A stretch of DNA of 64,000 nucleotides, from the NCBI GenBank assembly GCA_036346405.1, contig CM070568.1, forward strand, positions 8,438,221 to 8,502,220, in the 5' to 3' direction. Source of the DNA: Phyllostachys edulis (Eukaryota; Streptophyta; Magnoliopsida; Poales; Poaceae). Positions within the stretch are counted from its first letter, which is position 1. Every line of letters begins with the position of its first letter. The notes beneath the pieces were generated by a model. The model worked only from the letters and a program-made list of their open reading frames with translations. It was not told the DNA's origin and did not search any database. A program made the position numbers and the translations under genes. Of this stretch, positions 1-9,779 are shown in pieces.

Positions 1-835
1 TAAGAGTTCTAACTTCTAATTCACAAATAGACTTCATAGTTTGCAAAAGGTGTTGTATTATACAAAGGCCAGCAAACAAAAGGTCCTCTTGTCAACATGT
101 CATGACATCATCTTGTCATCCAAATTCCAAAGCATCTAATGAGCCTACAATACACAATGAGCTATGTAAAACTGAGATGAATTATCTGAATTTTCCAAGC
201 TTTTTTTATAGAAGTATATGCTTTTCCAGATTGAAGTACATGCTCAATTTTATTGCTATCTATAGAAATTCTGGTCTATGAAAATGAATGTGCGAAGTTG
301 AAGGGCATGTGTGAATTGAGTGAATGATTTATTGACATCTATAGAAATTCTGGTCATATCTGTGCAGACTCTCATATAGAATCGACTATGCTATAGTTCT
401 ACTATGCTATAAGTTCAGAAGCAACTAAACTCAACATTGTCATTATACTCTAGCAGAATTTCTGAAGTATGGCAGCCATTAAAAAACAGAGATAAGTTGG
501 AAAGCAAATATATCCCACGTTTGAACTTGTATGTGGCTCACAAAATGATATTGGTTGTATAACATGTCCTTGTTCTCCATCCTCATTAGATGGTAGACCA
601 TCGTGATCATCATCAGCCATATCCTCCCAATCCGCATCCTCGCTCAACAACTATGATAAAATGGGTAAAACAGTGAATATATGAATATATGAGTAAAACA
701 GTCAATGTATATGAGTAAACAGTGAATATATGAATATATTAGTAAAACAGTTAAAAAACAAAGTGACAAGGATATCTAATAATCCTCATTTTATCTTTTA
801 TCTATAATTCTTATTATGGGTAAATATGATATCAT
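1..835. other. AT-rich stretch, no supported gene
   Basis: No reading frame here resembles a known protein. A short minus-strand frame at 450-650 starts with an acidic stretch (Glu/Asp rich, about 30 residues) that could be a piece of an exon, but it has no recognisable domain and no convincing splice sites. At 661-760 an imperfect repeat of the type GAATATATGAGTAAAACAGT appears several times; the same motif resumes after the LTR at 1557, so the LTR seems to have inserted into this repeat. Confidence 0.5.
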
Positions 836-1556
836 GTGGTCCCTAGGTATACCCCTTATATTTATAAGGGAGAAGCCTACCAGGTGGTCGTATGTTCTTC
901 TACGACCACCCCCATAGTCGTAAGTCTTGCTACGACTACCTTATGGTCATAAGTTCTTCTACGATCACTATTTAGTCGTAGGTTATTCTACGACTACCCT
1001 ATGGTCGTAAGCTCTTCTACGACTAGGTCAGCTACGACCACCTTATGATCAATAAAACCTACAGGCGAGTGGGTCCAATTGATTAAGGAATCCAAGCAGT
1101 CAACATACGCTGTTATTCTATGAAGTAATAGAACGTAATACCCCATTATCTCTGACAAATAACTGCCAGGCGGCATGAAGGAGTTAACACTCCGGTGATT
1201 ACTGCAAACATGCGCCCGTTACAGGACCTGATGAGGCGCCTCTTCACCTGGAGAAACGGCTACTCCTTCACAACCATATAAAGGTGGTGATCAGAGAAGA
1301 AGAGGAGGGCAATCAGAGAACACAACAAGCAATCGGGAAGACAGGCACTATCTTCTGTAATAGTCTTAGTCTTTTCTCCCGATTGTACAAGATACACTCA
1401 ATATCATACACACACAGGAGTATGGTTGTTATTCTCCCCGGAGAAGGCCTGAACCTGTATAAAAATACCCGTGTCAATCTCTCTGCGTGATTCCATTCAA
1501 GGAGACCCCCTGAATCAAATAATCTTTACATAAGATCGGTTCTAAAACACTGACAC
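836..1556 (+). mobile_element. Probable gypsy-type solo LTR
   Basis: The block starts near TGTGGTCCCTAGG and ends AACACTGACA, giving the TG...CA ends of an LTR. It contains a TATA-like ACCATATAAAGG near 1275 and, further on, the leader-like GA-rich and CCCGGAGAAGG segments common in grass gypsy LTRs. No gag or pol lies next to it, so it looks like a solo LTR or a fragment. I could not find a clear 5-bp target duplication (left TATCA, right CAAAG), so the exact ends are uncertain. Confidence 0.5.
883..1046. repeat. Tandem array of small stem-loops
   Basis: Five units about 35 bp apart each have the form TAGTCGTA - short loop - TACGACTA (variants TGGTCGTA/TACGACCA). Every unit can form its own hairpin and units can pair with one another. 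The array lies in the 5' part of the LTR. Confidence 0.75.
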
Positions 1557-1990
1557 AAAGAATATATGAACATATGAATAAAACAGTGAATACATGAGTG
1601 CATGATTCATATATATTCACAAAGCCACAGAAGTGCAAGCATGTCTAATACATATGAGTTATGAGTTATGAATATATGAGAGCAAAATCATTCACAAAAT
1701 CATTCAGAAGATTTTATTAACACTACAAACAACTACAAGATTTTATTAACACACTAACTACACCACTAAACTACAATATGAGACACAATGACTACACCAC
1801 TAAAAAGCTACAATATGAGACACACCGAGTCACTGACTACACCAGTAAACAGATACAAAATCATCATTCAGAAGATTTTATTAACACTACACTACAAAAT
1901 CATTCACAAAATGAGAGACACTACACTAAAAAACATCAACAAAAATTTCTAACATTTTGAACTTAACTCACCGAGTCTGCCGGTTTGCTG
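1557..1990. repeat. Low-complexity repeat tract
   Basis: The phrases CATTCAGAAGATTTTATTAA, ACTACACCACTAAA and CTACAATATGAGACACA recur two or more times. This is simple AT-rich repeat DNA with no coding signal. Confidence 0.6.
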
Positions 1991-2700
1991 AGTTCAGGAG
2001 GCACTGGGAGCTGAGGAGGCGTCGACCGACTGCACGCTCGCCTACTAGTGTCGAGGCGGAGGCCCTAACGTTGACCGACTTCTTCCCTCGTGCACGAGAC
2101 ACCATGCTCCGTTAGCGATCCATGGGAGTCGGTTGGAGGAGGGCGCGACGGATGGAGAAGTGGATGGCGCGGCGGATGGAGCAGGGGCCGGGTGAGGAGG
2201 ACGGGGCAATGATGCGGAGGACAGGGGAAGCACGGGATGAGCGTCGTGGTGGACAGGGCAGCGACGTGGAGGACAGGGGAAGCACGGGGTGGGGTGGAGC
2301 ACAGGGCCAAGGGGAAGACGAGGAAGCATAGGGCCAGGGCGGAGGCGGGGGGAGCACGCGGCCAGCGGGGAGGATGGGGCGCGGTGGTGCGGTGGACGGG
2401 GCAGGAGAGGAAGGAGATCGGGATCGGGGTGGGGAATTAGGGATCGGGACTTCGGGATGGGAGTGTAGGGTTAGGGTTAGGTTAGTGGCTTGGGATGGGC
2501 TGGGCCTAGGGGCGACAGGGCCTTCGTGCGCCGTCAAGCAGGCACGAGCCAAACGAGACTCACAAGCGGCTCGAGCTCGACTCGATTTTTTTTGTGAGCT
2601 GGACATGGGGCTCGGCTCGGCTCAAAAATTCACGAGCCAAGCCAGAGCCAAGCCGAGCCGGCTCGTGAGCCTCAAGCTATTTTCCCAGCGCTAGTTGTAG
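1991..2700. other. GC-rich block, no supported gene
   Basis: The composition jumps to high GC and overlapping open frames exist on both strands, as expected by chance in GC-rich DNA. They are proline/arginine rich and resemble no family. The right part (about 2570-2680) has repeated CTCGAGCTCG / GGCTCGGCTC / GAGCCAAGCC motifs that read like the subterminal part of an hAT-type element. It may be a fragment of a host 5' exon in a transposon, but the sequence does not prove it. Confidence 0.35.
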
Positions 2701-2778
2701 GATGGATTTCTGTCGTCGAAAAGGGGTGCTGACTTCCCTCACAACGGCGGGTCCCCCATTGAAAATGTAGCCTGCTGA

Positions 2779-3096
2779 TAGAGGTGTTCAAATGTTGGGC
2801 CGGGCTTCGGGTCAGGCTTGAAAAGCCCGGTCTAAATTTGGCAGGCCCGAGCCCAGCCCGGCCCGGCCCGAAAAGTAGATTTTCTTAATAAAATGTATTA
2901 TTGTAATCTTTTTTGGAATAAAAAAGTATTTTTAATTATTTTTAGGATTAAAATAATAGTTTTTCATTTTTAAATTGTTTTTTTCGGAATTTCAGTCGGC
3001 CAAGGCCCTTCAGCCGGACTTGTAGTCCCAAGCTCGACCTAGACATGATCGGGCTCGGGCTGGACTGGTGGGCCAGGCCACCCGTGAACAGGTCTA
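2779..3096. mobile_element. hAT-type MITE (318 bp)
   Basis: Left end TAGAGGTGTTCAAATG and right end GTGAACAGGTCTA are imperfect inverted repeats of the TAGAGGTG...  type used by hAT elements. Flanking 8-bp sequences CCTGCTGA and CTTGTTGA match at 6 of 8 positions, consistent with an aged target duplication. The interior is rich in GCCCGGCCC / GGGCTCGGGC motifs and has no open frame. The ends resemble those of the larger hAT element at 44437-46193. Confidence 0.65.
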
Positions 3097-3104
3097 CTTG
3101 TTGA

Positions 3105-3700
3105 TGGGAGCATTTTGGGTGTGCCCTATAACGGTCATGTCCCAGTGTTGACTATTGAGGGGTTTCACCCACCGGGCGAGAAAAGTTTCAGGATTAGGTA
3201 TTGAAAATGCCTTCTTATGATCATCTTAGTCACACGCCTAAGGTAGCGTGTCACTGACAAACATTATGAGTTGATCATATCTTGAGGGTAAAGTTGTACA
3301 ACCTCTGTAGAGTATATAATCTAGTTGAATAGCTGTGCTCCCAGTTATGGGCATTGTGAAGAAGACCACACTTGGTTAGTTTTGATAAATGAGGGATTGG
3401 AAACATGTTAACATAAAAAAAATGGTTATAGCAATGATCTAGAGCAGGTGAATGAAACTTTACATCTAAAGTCAGGTGGATAGAACCGCATGAGTAGTAA
3501 TGGGTGGATGGAACCTTATTACATAATAAAACTTGCTTATACAAGCAACACTTTGGTTTTAAGATAAACAACTAGGTCATAGACTTGTAAAATAACTATG
3601 CTATTTGAACTAAAACAGGCTTTGTGCTAAATAACTATAAGACTTCCCCTTGACAAGCCAAGCATCTATATACTTGCATTTGGTATAAGAACTTGATAAA
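3105..3700. other. No gene seen
   Basis: A 98-codon minus-strand frame (3275-3571) has no recognisable domain and no supporting signals. I see nothing else of note. Confidence 0.5.
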
Positions 3701-4074
3701 TACCTTTGTACTCATTGTTGCTCAAATATGTGGATTCAGACTGCGAGAATAAAGATTCGGTGTATGGAAATGAAGATGACAGCGATAACTAGGTCGTAGC
3801 CCCACTTGATTGTCCATGGCAAATTATGGAGGTCATTTTGGTTTATTTACCTTACGCTGTTGTTTCCTCCTTTGGACTTGTCGGCCTATCGACTATTTAT
3901 GTAAGAACTTGGCCCTAAGGCTTATTTACGACTGTTTATGTAATATTAAGTATTAATTTATTTATATGCATGTATGGATGTGATATTCGTCGATGTTGTA
4001 CTATGTGAGCTAACTATTGATCATGGGACTAGCTCGGTTACACAGAGGGTCTGGATATAAATTCGGGTCCCGAC
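3700..4074 (+). mobile_element. LTR 3'-end remnant
   Basis: The stretch TATTTATGTAAGAACTTGG ... followed by AAATTCGGGTCCCGACA reads like the 3' part of a grass gypsy LTR, which commonly ends in GGGTCCCGACA. No matching start or target duplication was found. This rests on recall of the family's style, so it is tentative. Confidence 0.4.
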
Positions 4075-5820
4075 AAATTTGTTTGTCATTAAACCATATA
4101 TTTAGAAAATCCCCTTGAAAAACAAATAACATTTTAAGTTAGGGGCAAGTTTTTTTTTGGTTTAGGGACAATCTAAATTTCGTCCATCGTATCAACATTT
4201 TAGAATACATCTGCAAGCACATCGTATCAACGTTCAACACACTTTTAAAAGTACACCAAATTAGCAAAATCATATTTTAAATGCTTATATTTTTAAATTC
4301 CCCAGGTAAGGTAATTTTACCAAGTTAGATTTTCATCCGTCATATCAACATTTAGCAGCTGAAGTACATTTGCAACCACATCCAACGGTCAGAAAATCAA
4401 ACTTACATTAATAAATATCAAGCCCACGAGGAGCAAGACCATATTTTGAATGCTTGTATGTTCATAAGTTCCCCAGTTTAATTTTATTAAGCCAATATGT
4501 CATCCTACGTAGAAATTCAGGATGAGATTAGTTGATGTATATATCATATTGATAACTTTTCTAAACAAAAACAAAATATTCTTATAGAATCTAATAAGCT
4601 AGCGATTGATCGGGTGCAGCACTCATCCTGTGCGTTCGATGTGATAGGTGCTTATCCTACAAGGCTAGCTAGCAGTGTTTGGTCCCAGCTCGAACAATTG
4701 GCTAATCGATCGACTTGACTAGGCATCTGAATCCTGCACCATCCAGGTTCCATCAATGAGGGCCATACATAGATATGGTAGGACCCCTATTTATCCCAAT
4801 TCTTGGTCTCTTTTGCATCTTTAGACTACTTACCATCCTTTCTCTCTCGTGGCATGTCACCTCGACGCCTGTTCGATCTAAAGTATAGTTCTAATTCTAA
4901 AGAGTGCAGAGTGCCACACGTGCAATTAGAGTTGCCTTAGCTGGGTGCTTAAAGTTTCAGTTCATCGTAAGTTGGGTTAGTATCAAGGAAATTGATAGAG
5001 GTAGAGTAAATTGGCGTGCATGTAGTAAAACCTGGCCAGTGGCGGAGGGAGAGGTGATTCGCAAGCCGCGCGGATGTGACACATGACTTCATTTGTGCTT
5101 CTAGAGGCTGAGCTTCTTCCCCGCCTCTGTGCCCCTATAGCCCGGATTTCCTCTCTTCTTGTTTTTATATCTCACATTTGGACCTAGACAAACACATCAA
5201 ACGACCTCACGAACCGAGTGATCAAATCAGACAAAACCAAAAATCCAACATAGTAAAAGTAGTAGAATGAGTAGTACTACTCGGAGCCGGAAGGAAAATA
5301 GTATTTGCACCTGATGTCGACCGTGACATAGAGGAAATCGTACTCTAACTTTACGGCAACATTATGTTATGTTTTTTTTATCTTCATTCCAAAATTGTAT
5401 TATCACATGTACGAAAACAAATTTTCACACATGAAATAACAACGCAATACAGAGGGGGTATTATCACATGTACGAAAACAAATTTTCGCAAATTTTTACA
5501 CATGAAATAGTCATTCTTTGTTAATTTGTCGGTTTAATGTGCTGCGATTTTATGTTAAAAAAACATGACACACAGTGGTTGGTTACATGCATTAGAAATG
5601 ACAGCATGCACGAACCAACAAATCGGAAAACACCTACGACACACGCGCGATTTTTTTGGAATAAAAAAAAGGAGGATGGAAATTAGTCTTGGTGGCGCAT
5701 CGGTCCATTCCCCTTGTCTCTTGACTGCCCGCGGTGGCGGCCAGTCTCGAAGGAAGCCCTGTTCCATGAGACAGGCTAGAAGATTGAATGATGTTAGTAG
5801 AACGTAAGGTATCAATAATT
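4075..5820. other. Intergenic / degraded repeat DNA
   Basis: No supported gene. A patch at 5215-5275 (AAATCAGACAAAACCAAAAA and neighbours) is the inverted match of 57650-57715 inside the MULE at 53129-58525, so this area probably contains remnants of related elements. The track TATTATCACATGTACGAAAA occurs twice (about 5399 and 5460). Confidence 0.4.
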
Positions 5821-5829
5821 AGGATGTGA

Positions 5830-6300
5830 AATGAAGAGCACTTACCTCTTTGATCCAGAATTTTCTAGGGCGGTAGGGAGCTTTAGGACCGCCACCGGTC
5901 TCACTAGTCGGAGCCTTCTCCTTGTTGACCGGTGCCTCTTCAATAGGGTCGAGCATGTAAGGTTTCCATTATTGGAAGGTCTAGGCTCGTATCGCGTAGT
6001 TCAACGTGTACTTCTTCTCGATGAACGCCCTATCATACATGTTCAGGTCGTTGATCCATTGGAAGGAGTTGCAACGCATCTCGGGCTGCCATTATACGCA
6101 GATGAAGTTAGAAATATGTGAAATGCAACTTAAGGTGTGAAAAACGATGTGTGCGTAACATTCACTTACGAGAATGTTCCCGCATGTGCAGTACGCTCGG
6201 GCGGCGGTGGCCAGGTGTGTGGACTAAATGATCTTTGTCGGTTCTTCGCACACACATTGTAGGCATGGAAACTCCGGTGGTACCGGCGCATCCTTCATAA
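5830..6300 (-). pseudogene. GRF-type zinc-finger-like remnant in the MULE
   Basis: Read on the minus strand from about 6285 down, the frame gives PCLQCVCEEPTK, then THLATAARAYCTCGNI, and further on MRCNSFQWINDLNMYD. The pattern of paired Cys, an aromatic/Arg-rich middle and a final C...F.WID/ND.. resembles the GRF zinc-finger module often carried as a second reading frame by grass MULEs. In-frame stops and a gap break it. It lies just downstream of the mudrA end in the same orientation, so it is probably part of the same transposon. Confidence 0.4.
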
Positions 6301-6572
6301 AACAATCTGGGTATAGTTTAGCTCTCTCAGCAAGACACTTGCGCTTTCGCAGCATCTTCGCATAGAAGTCTGATGACGAGTCCAACATCTCCAAGACCGG
6401 CCTAATTTTTTATTGTAGCTCATAGAACAAGGGTGAGTCAGTTTGGAACAAATAGAATGGCAAAATACAAACCCATTAAGAAACAATGGGGTACACAAAG
6501 GTGCAATAAATATGATAACTCTACCCGTTTACATAAAATGAGGGTCCCCTAACATGCAAACAGTATAATTCA

Positions 6573-6965
6573 TTACGATGCAGAATGATGCCTAGATGAG
6601 CTCAGTCTGTTGGGATAATCCTTCATGTAGTGGCAAAGGGTCTTGCATATTCGGCACTTCCTCGCACGGCTCAGGCCCCCACGCTGGCTGTTATCCATGT
6701 CGTTTCGGAAGCGCCGCGTCTGTTGTCGTCCCTTCCCAGTTCCCTTCAAAGCTATATTCGGACCCCATTTCACCCTGTCCGGCCAAAGATCCCTATAATT
6801 CATGTCCACTCCATACGAGTGAAACTCAACACTCCATGTTCCAAAAAGATGGTGCATGTCGTAGTACTCAGAGATGTACGACGTAGATATCTGTCTGACT
6901 TGCGCACACGCTTGGTACACATGGAAGCATGGCTTGTGCAGGAGTTTTGGCTTGTTGCAGGTGCA
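6573..6965 (-). pseudogene. mudrA: mudrA transposase, C-terminal part (SWIM zinc finger and zinc knuckle)
   Basis: The minus-strand frame begins CTCNKPKLLHKPCFHVYQAC, a SWIM zinc finger (CxC...CxH) typical of MURA transposases, followed by a segment with YYDMHHLFGTWSVEFHSYG and a zinc-knuckle-like CRICKTLCHYMKDYP in which the last Cys is Tyr. It ends at a stop at 6573. This is the 3' end of the transposase whose 5' part lies at 25905-28171. The two were separated by a solo LTR: with one copy of GTGCA removed the codons read through as ...D V A T C T C N K P... without a gap. Confidence 0.85.
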
Positions 6966-7654
6966 TGTGATATCCTGTTTCACTTTATAGAGGATAATTG
7001 AATTTGAGAATGGAATTAAAAAAGGTTTAAAGGGGGGTTTTCGCTTAGGGTGGAAAACCTAGGCCGCGGGATCTCGACCCATGGCGACTCGACGTAAGGG
7101 GGAGCCGAACATATGGGGTTCCAAGGAAGGGGGGGGGGACGCAGCCAACCCTAGCCCTGCCTTGCGCCTCCAACCCCCCTGCCTTGAGCCACACTGCCAC
7201 CCAGCTGCCTCCCTTCCCCTTGCGCACACCCCTGCCCTTGCTGCCCAAGCGTCGTCGCCCTTGTAGTCGCGCCCTGCTGAGTCGCCGCGCCACCCTATAG
7301 TGCCGCTGCCACTTGGCTCGTCGGCTGCCCTGCGCTGCTGCCCTTGGTTGCTGCTGGGAGGAAGAAGGAGGGCAGCCAAAGGAGAGAGCAGCAAGGAGAG
7401 GGGAGGAAAGGAAGGAACAAGAAGGGAGGAAAAGAGAAGAACTCGTAGGAAATTTGTGATCTTCATCGTGTTCTCCAAGAGTAACGATCTGAAACCTTTA
7501 GATTCACCCTAGGTTAATTGTTATTTAGTTTGTAGAACGTTTGATCATTGGAAAGGATAGATGGCATTCTGCAATAGTTTGTCAAGATTAGGGTAGGACA
7601 TTGTGGAGAAGATTAGGGGTATTTCACTACTACAAAAGGGGCTATCCTGGACGT

Positions 7655-8115
7655 CTCATCATAGACGGTTCCTCGGAACCGTCTCAGATAAATCTAATCC
7701 GAGCGGTTTTGGTTTTAACGACGTGCATGCTATTGGTCATGTAAAAAGCGTCGGCGGTTCATCTTTCAAACCGTCTGTGAAATTATTACGGACGGTTCGG
7801 ACTAAAACTTGCCTGTGATATTTATTAATATCACAGACGATGCATGTTTAAAACCGTCTGTGAAATATCACAGACGGATAGTAACAAGAACCGTCTATAT
7901 GATAGTTATTGATATCACAGACGGTGAATGTTTAAAACCGTCTATGAACTATCACAGACTGCTTTTCATACAAACCGTTTGTGATATTAAGACTATCACA
8001 TATGGCTTTTCATACAAATCGTCTGTGATATTAAGACTATCACAGATGGTTTTTAATAAGAATCGTCTGTGATTATTTTTGTACTCAGACTGTTTGTGGT
8101 TGGAAGTGTCTGTGA
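7655..8115. repeat. CACTA-1 left subterminal array
   Basis: Many direct and inverted copies of a 12-14 bp motif (ATCACAGACGGTT and its complement AACCGTCTGTGAT) are spaced by short AT-rich linkers. In En/Spm-type elements such subterminal motifs bind an element-encoded protein and are needed for transposition. Several copies carry point changes (for example CACATATGG), showing age. Confidence 0.9.
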
Positions 8116-8640
8116 TATGTTGATTGCCGCTTCTCCTCCCACGTGATGCGTCTCTTCGTCTCCCGCGCCAACGTTACTCCTTGCATGTTTTATAATAATG
8201 ATCATCCGCCACCGTACTTCTCACACATCGCTATACTCTCAAGCACAAACGAGATCATCCACCACTGTATTCCTCACTACACATTGTTCTACGTACTCTC
8301 AAGCACGAACAAAATAGCTCCTCACTCTTCTCCCCTGACACCGGCATTGATGGCTTATCTGGCCATCCTGTACAATTGCCTCGCCGGTTGTACGCTGGCG
8401 AAAGCTGCGGAAGGACACTGTAATCATAGTGCCCTCCCTCCTCCAGTGGACGATATGCCGGGACACGTGACGACAACGTTGCGTCGTCTAGACGACCTCC
8501 TCTGTCATGTCTTCTCGGTGGTCTGCAGCTTCTGGCGAGCTAACCTCTCCATCGGTGTAGTTCTCGAGCAAGAGATTGCATGTCTGTAGGAGGATTAACG
8601 TCGCTTGGAATGCGACATCGAGGTGACGGGCGACCGAGTC
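8116..8640 (+). other. Module shared with CACTA-2 (36416-36870)
   Basis: This stretch reads CGCTTCTCCTCCCACGTGAT..., then ACACCGGCATTGATGGC and CTTCTCGGTGGTCTGCAGC..., and it matches 36416-36870 in the same order. An open frame covers 8143-8589 (148 codons) but the counterpart frame in CACTA-2 is broken at different places, and the protein resembles nothing I know. It could be a captured host fragment or a non-coding CACTA segment flanked by end-type arrays. Confidence 0.55.
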
Positions 8641-8779
8641 GACCAAGCTGAGACCCCTGAAGCAAAAGAAGAGGGCCTATGCCCACTGGAAATATTGACA
8701 TCCTACAGCCTACAGAACCGTACAAACGCCAAAATAGCACACACATTTCATAGCTACTAGAGAAACATCCAAATCGCAA

Positions 8780-9022
8780 GAAATCAAACTCAAGTTTACT
8801 TACTAAGAAATAAGGACATTTGTAAAACACCCGACCAGTATTTCCCTCGGTGTTGGTGTAGAACACATTTGCTTGCACACGGCAGTTAGGGCAATCCACC
8901 CGCCTAGCAGTGGCTAGCACTAGGGCCCTCTGATTCAATGAGCTCGACGCCTCAGACATATGGCCCTCACTCAAGAGGAGGAGGTGAGGTGAGGTGAGAC
9001 TAGAAGGAGAAAGAGCTGAAAT
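8780..9022 (-). pseudogene. GRF zinc-finger protein fragment inside CACTA-1
   Basis: The minus-strand frame contains VDCPNCRVQANVFYT, then NTGRVFYKCPYFLV. This is the CPxC ... NxGRxFYxCP signature of a GRF zinc finger, a small nucleic-acid-binding module. An intron-like run follows with no matching C-terminal half of the finger (C.FF.W). It looks like one captured exon. It may come from a host gene or from another transposon, since MULEs carry similar modules. Confidence 0.6.
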
Positions 9023-9080
9023 CAACTACTAGAGGAAAATGAGAAATCTCAGGATTGACCCTACTTATGCTGGATGTAGA

Positions 9081-9245
9081 ACTATCACAGGTGGTGTAGT
9101 GGAATAAACTGTCTATGATATGTATCGTAGGCGGTTTATTGGAGCAAATCGTCTGTGATATATAAATATCACAGACGGTTATAGAAAAGAACCGTCTGTG
9201 ATGCTTTCCACAGATGGTTTTTAATAAGAACCGTCTGTGATAAGG
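9081..9245. repeat. Internal end-motif array
   Basis: Direct and inverted ATCACAGACGGTT-type motifs as in the terminal arrays, here 1.4 kb inside the element. It precedes the first foldback repeat. Confidence 0.85.
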
Positions 9246-9665
9246 GCCGACTGCTTTGAAGAAGACGACGAGTTCGCCTAAGAAAGCAACCAAGTCAACG
9301 ACAAAGAATGGTTTTTTTTGGGGTCGTCCATGCAGCATGAGGAGGATGACAGTAGGCACGACCAACCTCATTGAACACACACTGTCCTGGTAGCCATTTT
9401 TCTTGAACTGGCAGGGGTTGGTCATACTGACCAGCCAGAGAATACTAATGAATACAATCACGGTATGAATACAATCACGGTATGACCAACCCCTGCAAGT
9501 TCAAAAAGAATGGCTGCCAGGAGAGTGTGTCAGCTTCAATGAAGTAGGGTGTGGCTACTGTCTCATTACCTCATACTACGAGGGTGACAACCGAAAAAAA
9601 GATCATGCTTGGTCGTGGGCTTGGTTGCTTTCTTAGCTGCACTCGCCATCTTCTTCAGAGTAGCC
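9246..9665. repeat. Long foldback repeat, copy 1
   Basis: The left arm (9246-9426) and right arm (9479-9665) are inverted copies with roughly three quarters identity by eye, separated by a spacer of about 50 bp. Landmarks: TTTGAAGAAGACGACGAG in the left arm against CTCGCCATCTTCTTCAGA in the right, and GGGGTTGGTCATA against TATGACCAACCCC at the loop side. A second copy lies at 12586-12984. Transcription across it would give a long hairpin RNA. Confidence 0.8.
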
Positions 9666-9779
9666 GAATCAGAGATAAAGGAATACTAACCTTAGATCAC
9701 CAAGAACAAATAGAAATACAAGCACACTTGAAAGCTAGGGTATTCCTTTCACCAAACGCGCCTCAGAGCCGGCCGCATC

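Noticed and set aside
450..650. Acidic 66-codon minus-strand frame
   Set aside because: Only about half is protein-like, no domain and no convincing splice signals; too weak to call a gene.
2045..2694. Several overlapping GC-rich open frames on both strands
   Set aside because: Low-complexity Pro/Arg composition in all frames, no family resemblance; typical chance frames in GC-rich DNA.
5100..5160. Candidate left TIR of the outer MULE (GTGCCCCTATAGCCCGGATT)
   Set aside because: It is in the same orientation as the right TIR and matches only about 20 of 28 bases, with no outer end beside it.
7045..7512. Overlapping frames near 7.1-7.5 kb
   Set aside because: They lie in the C-rich and purine-rich leader of the gypsy LTR, which explains them.
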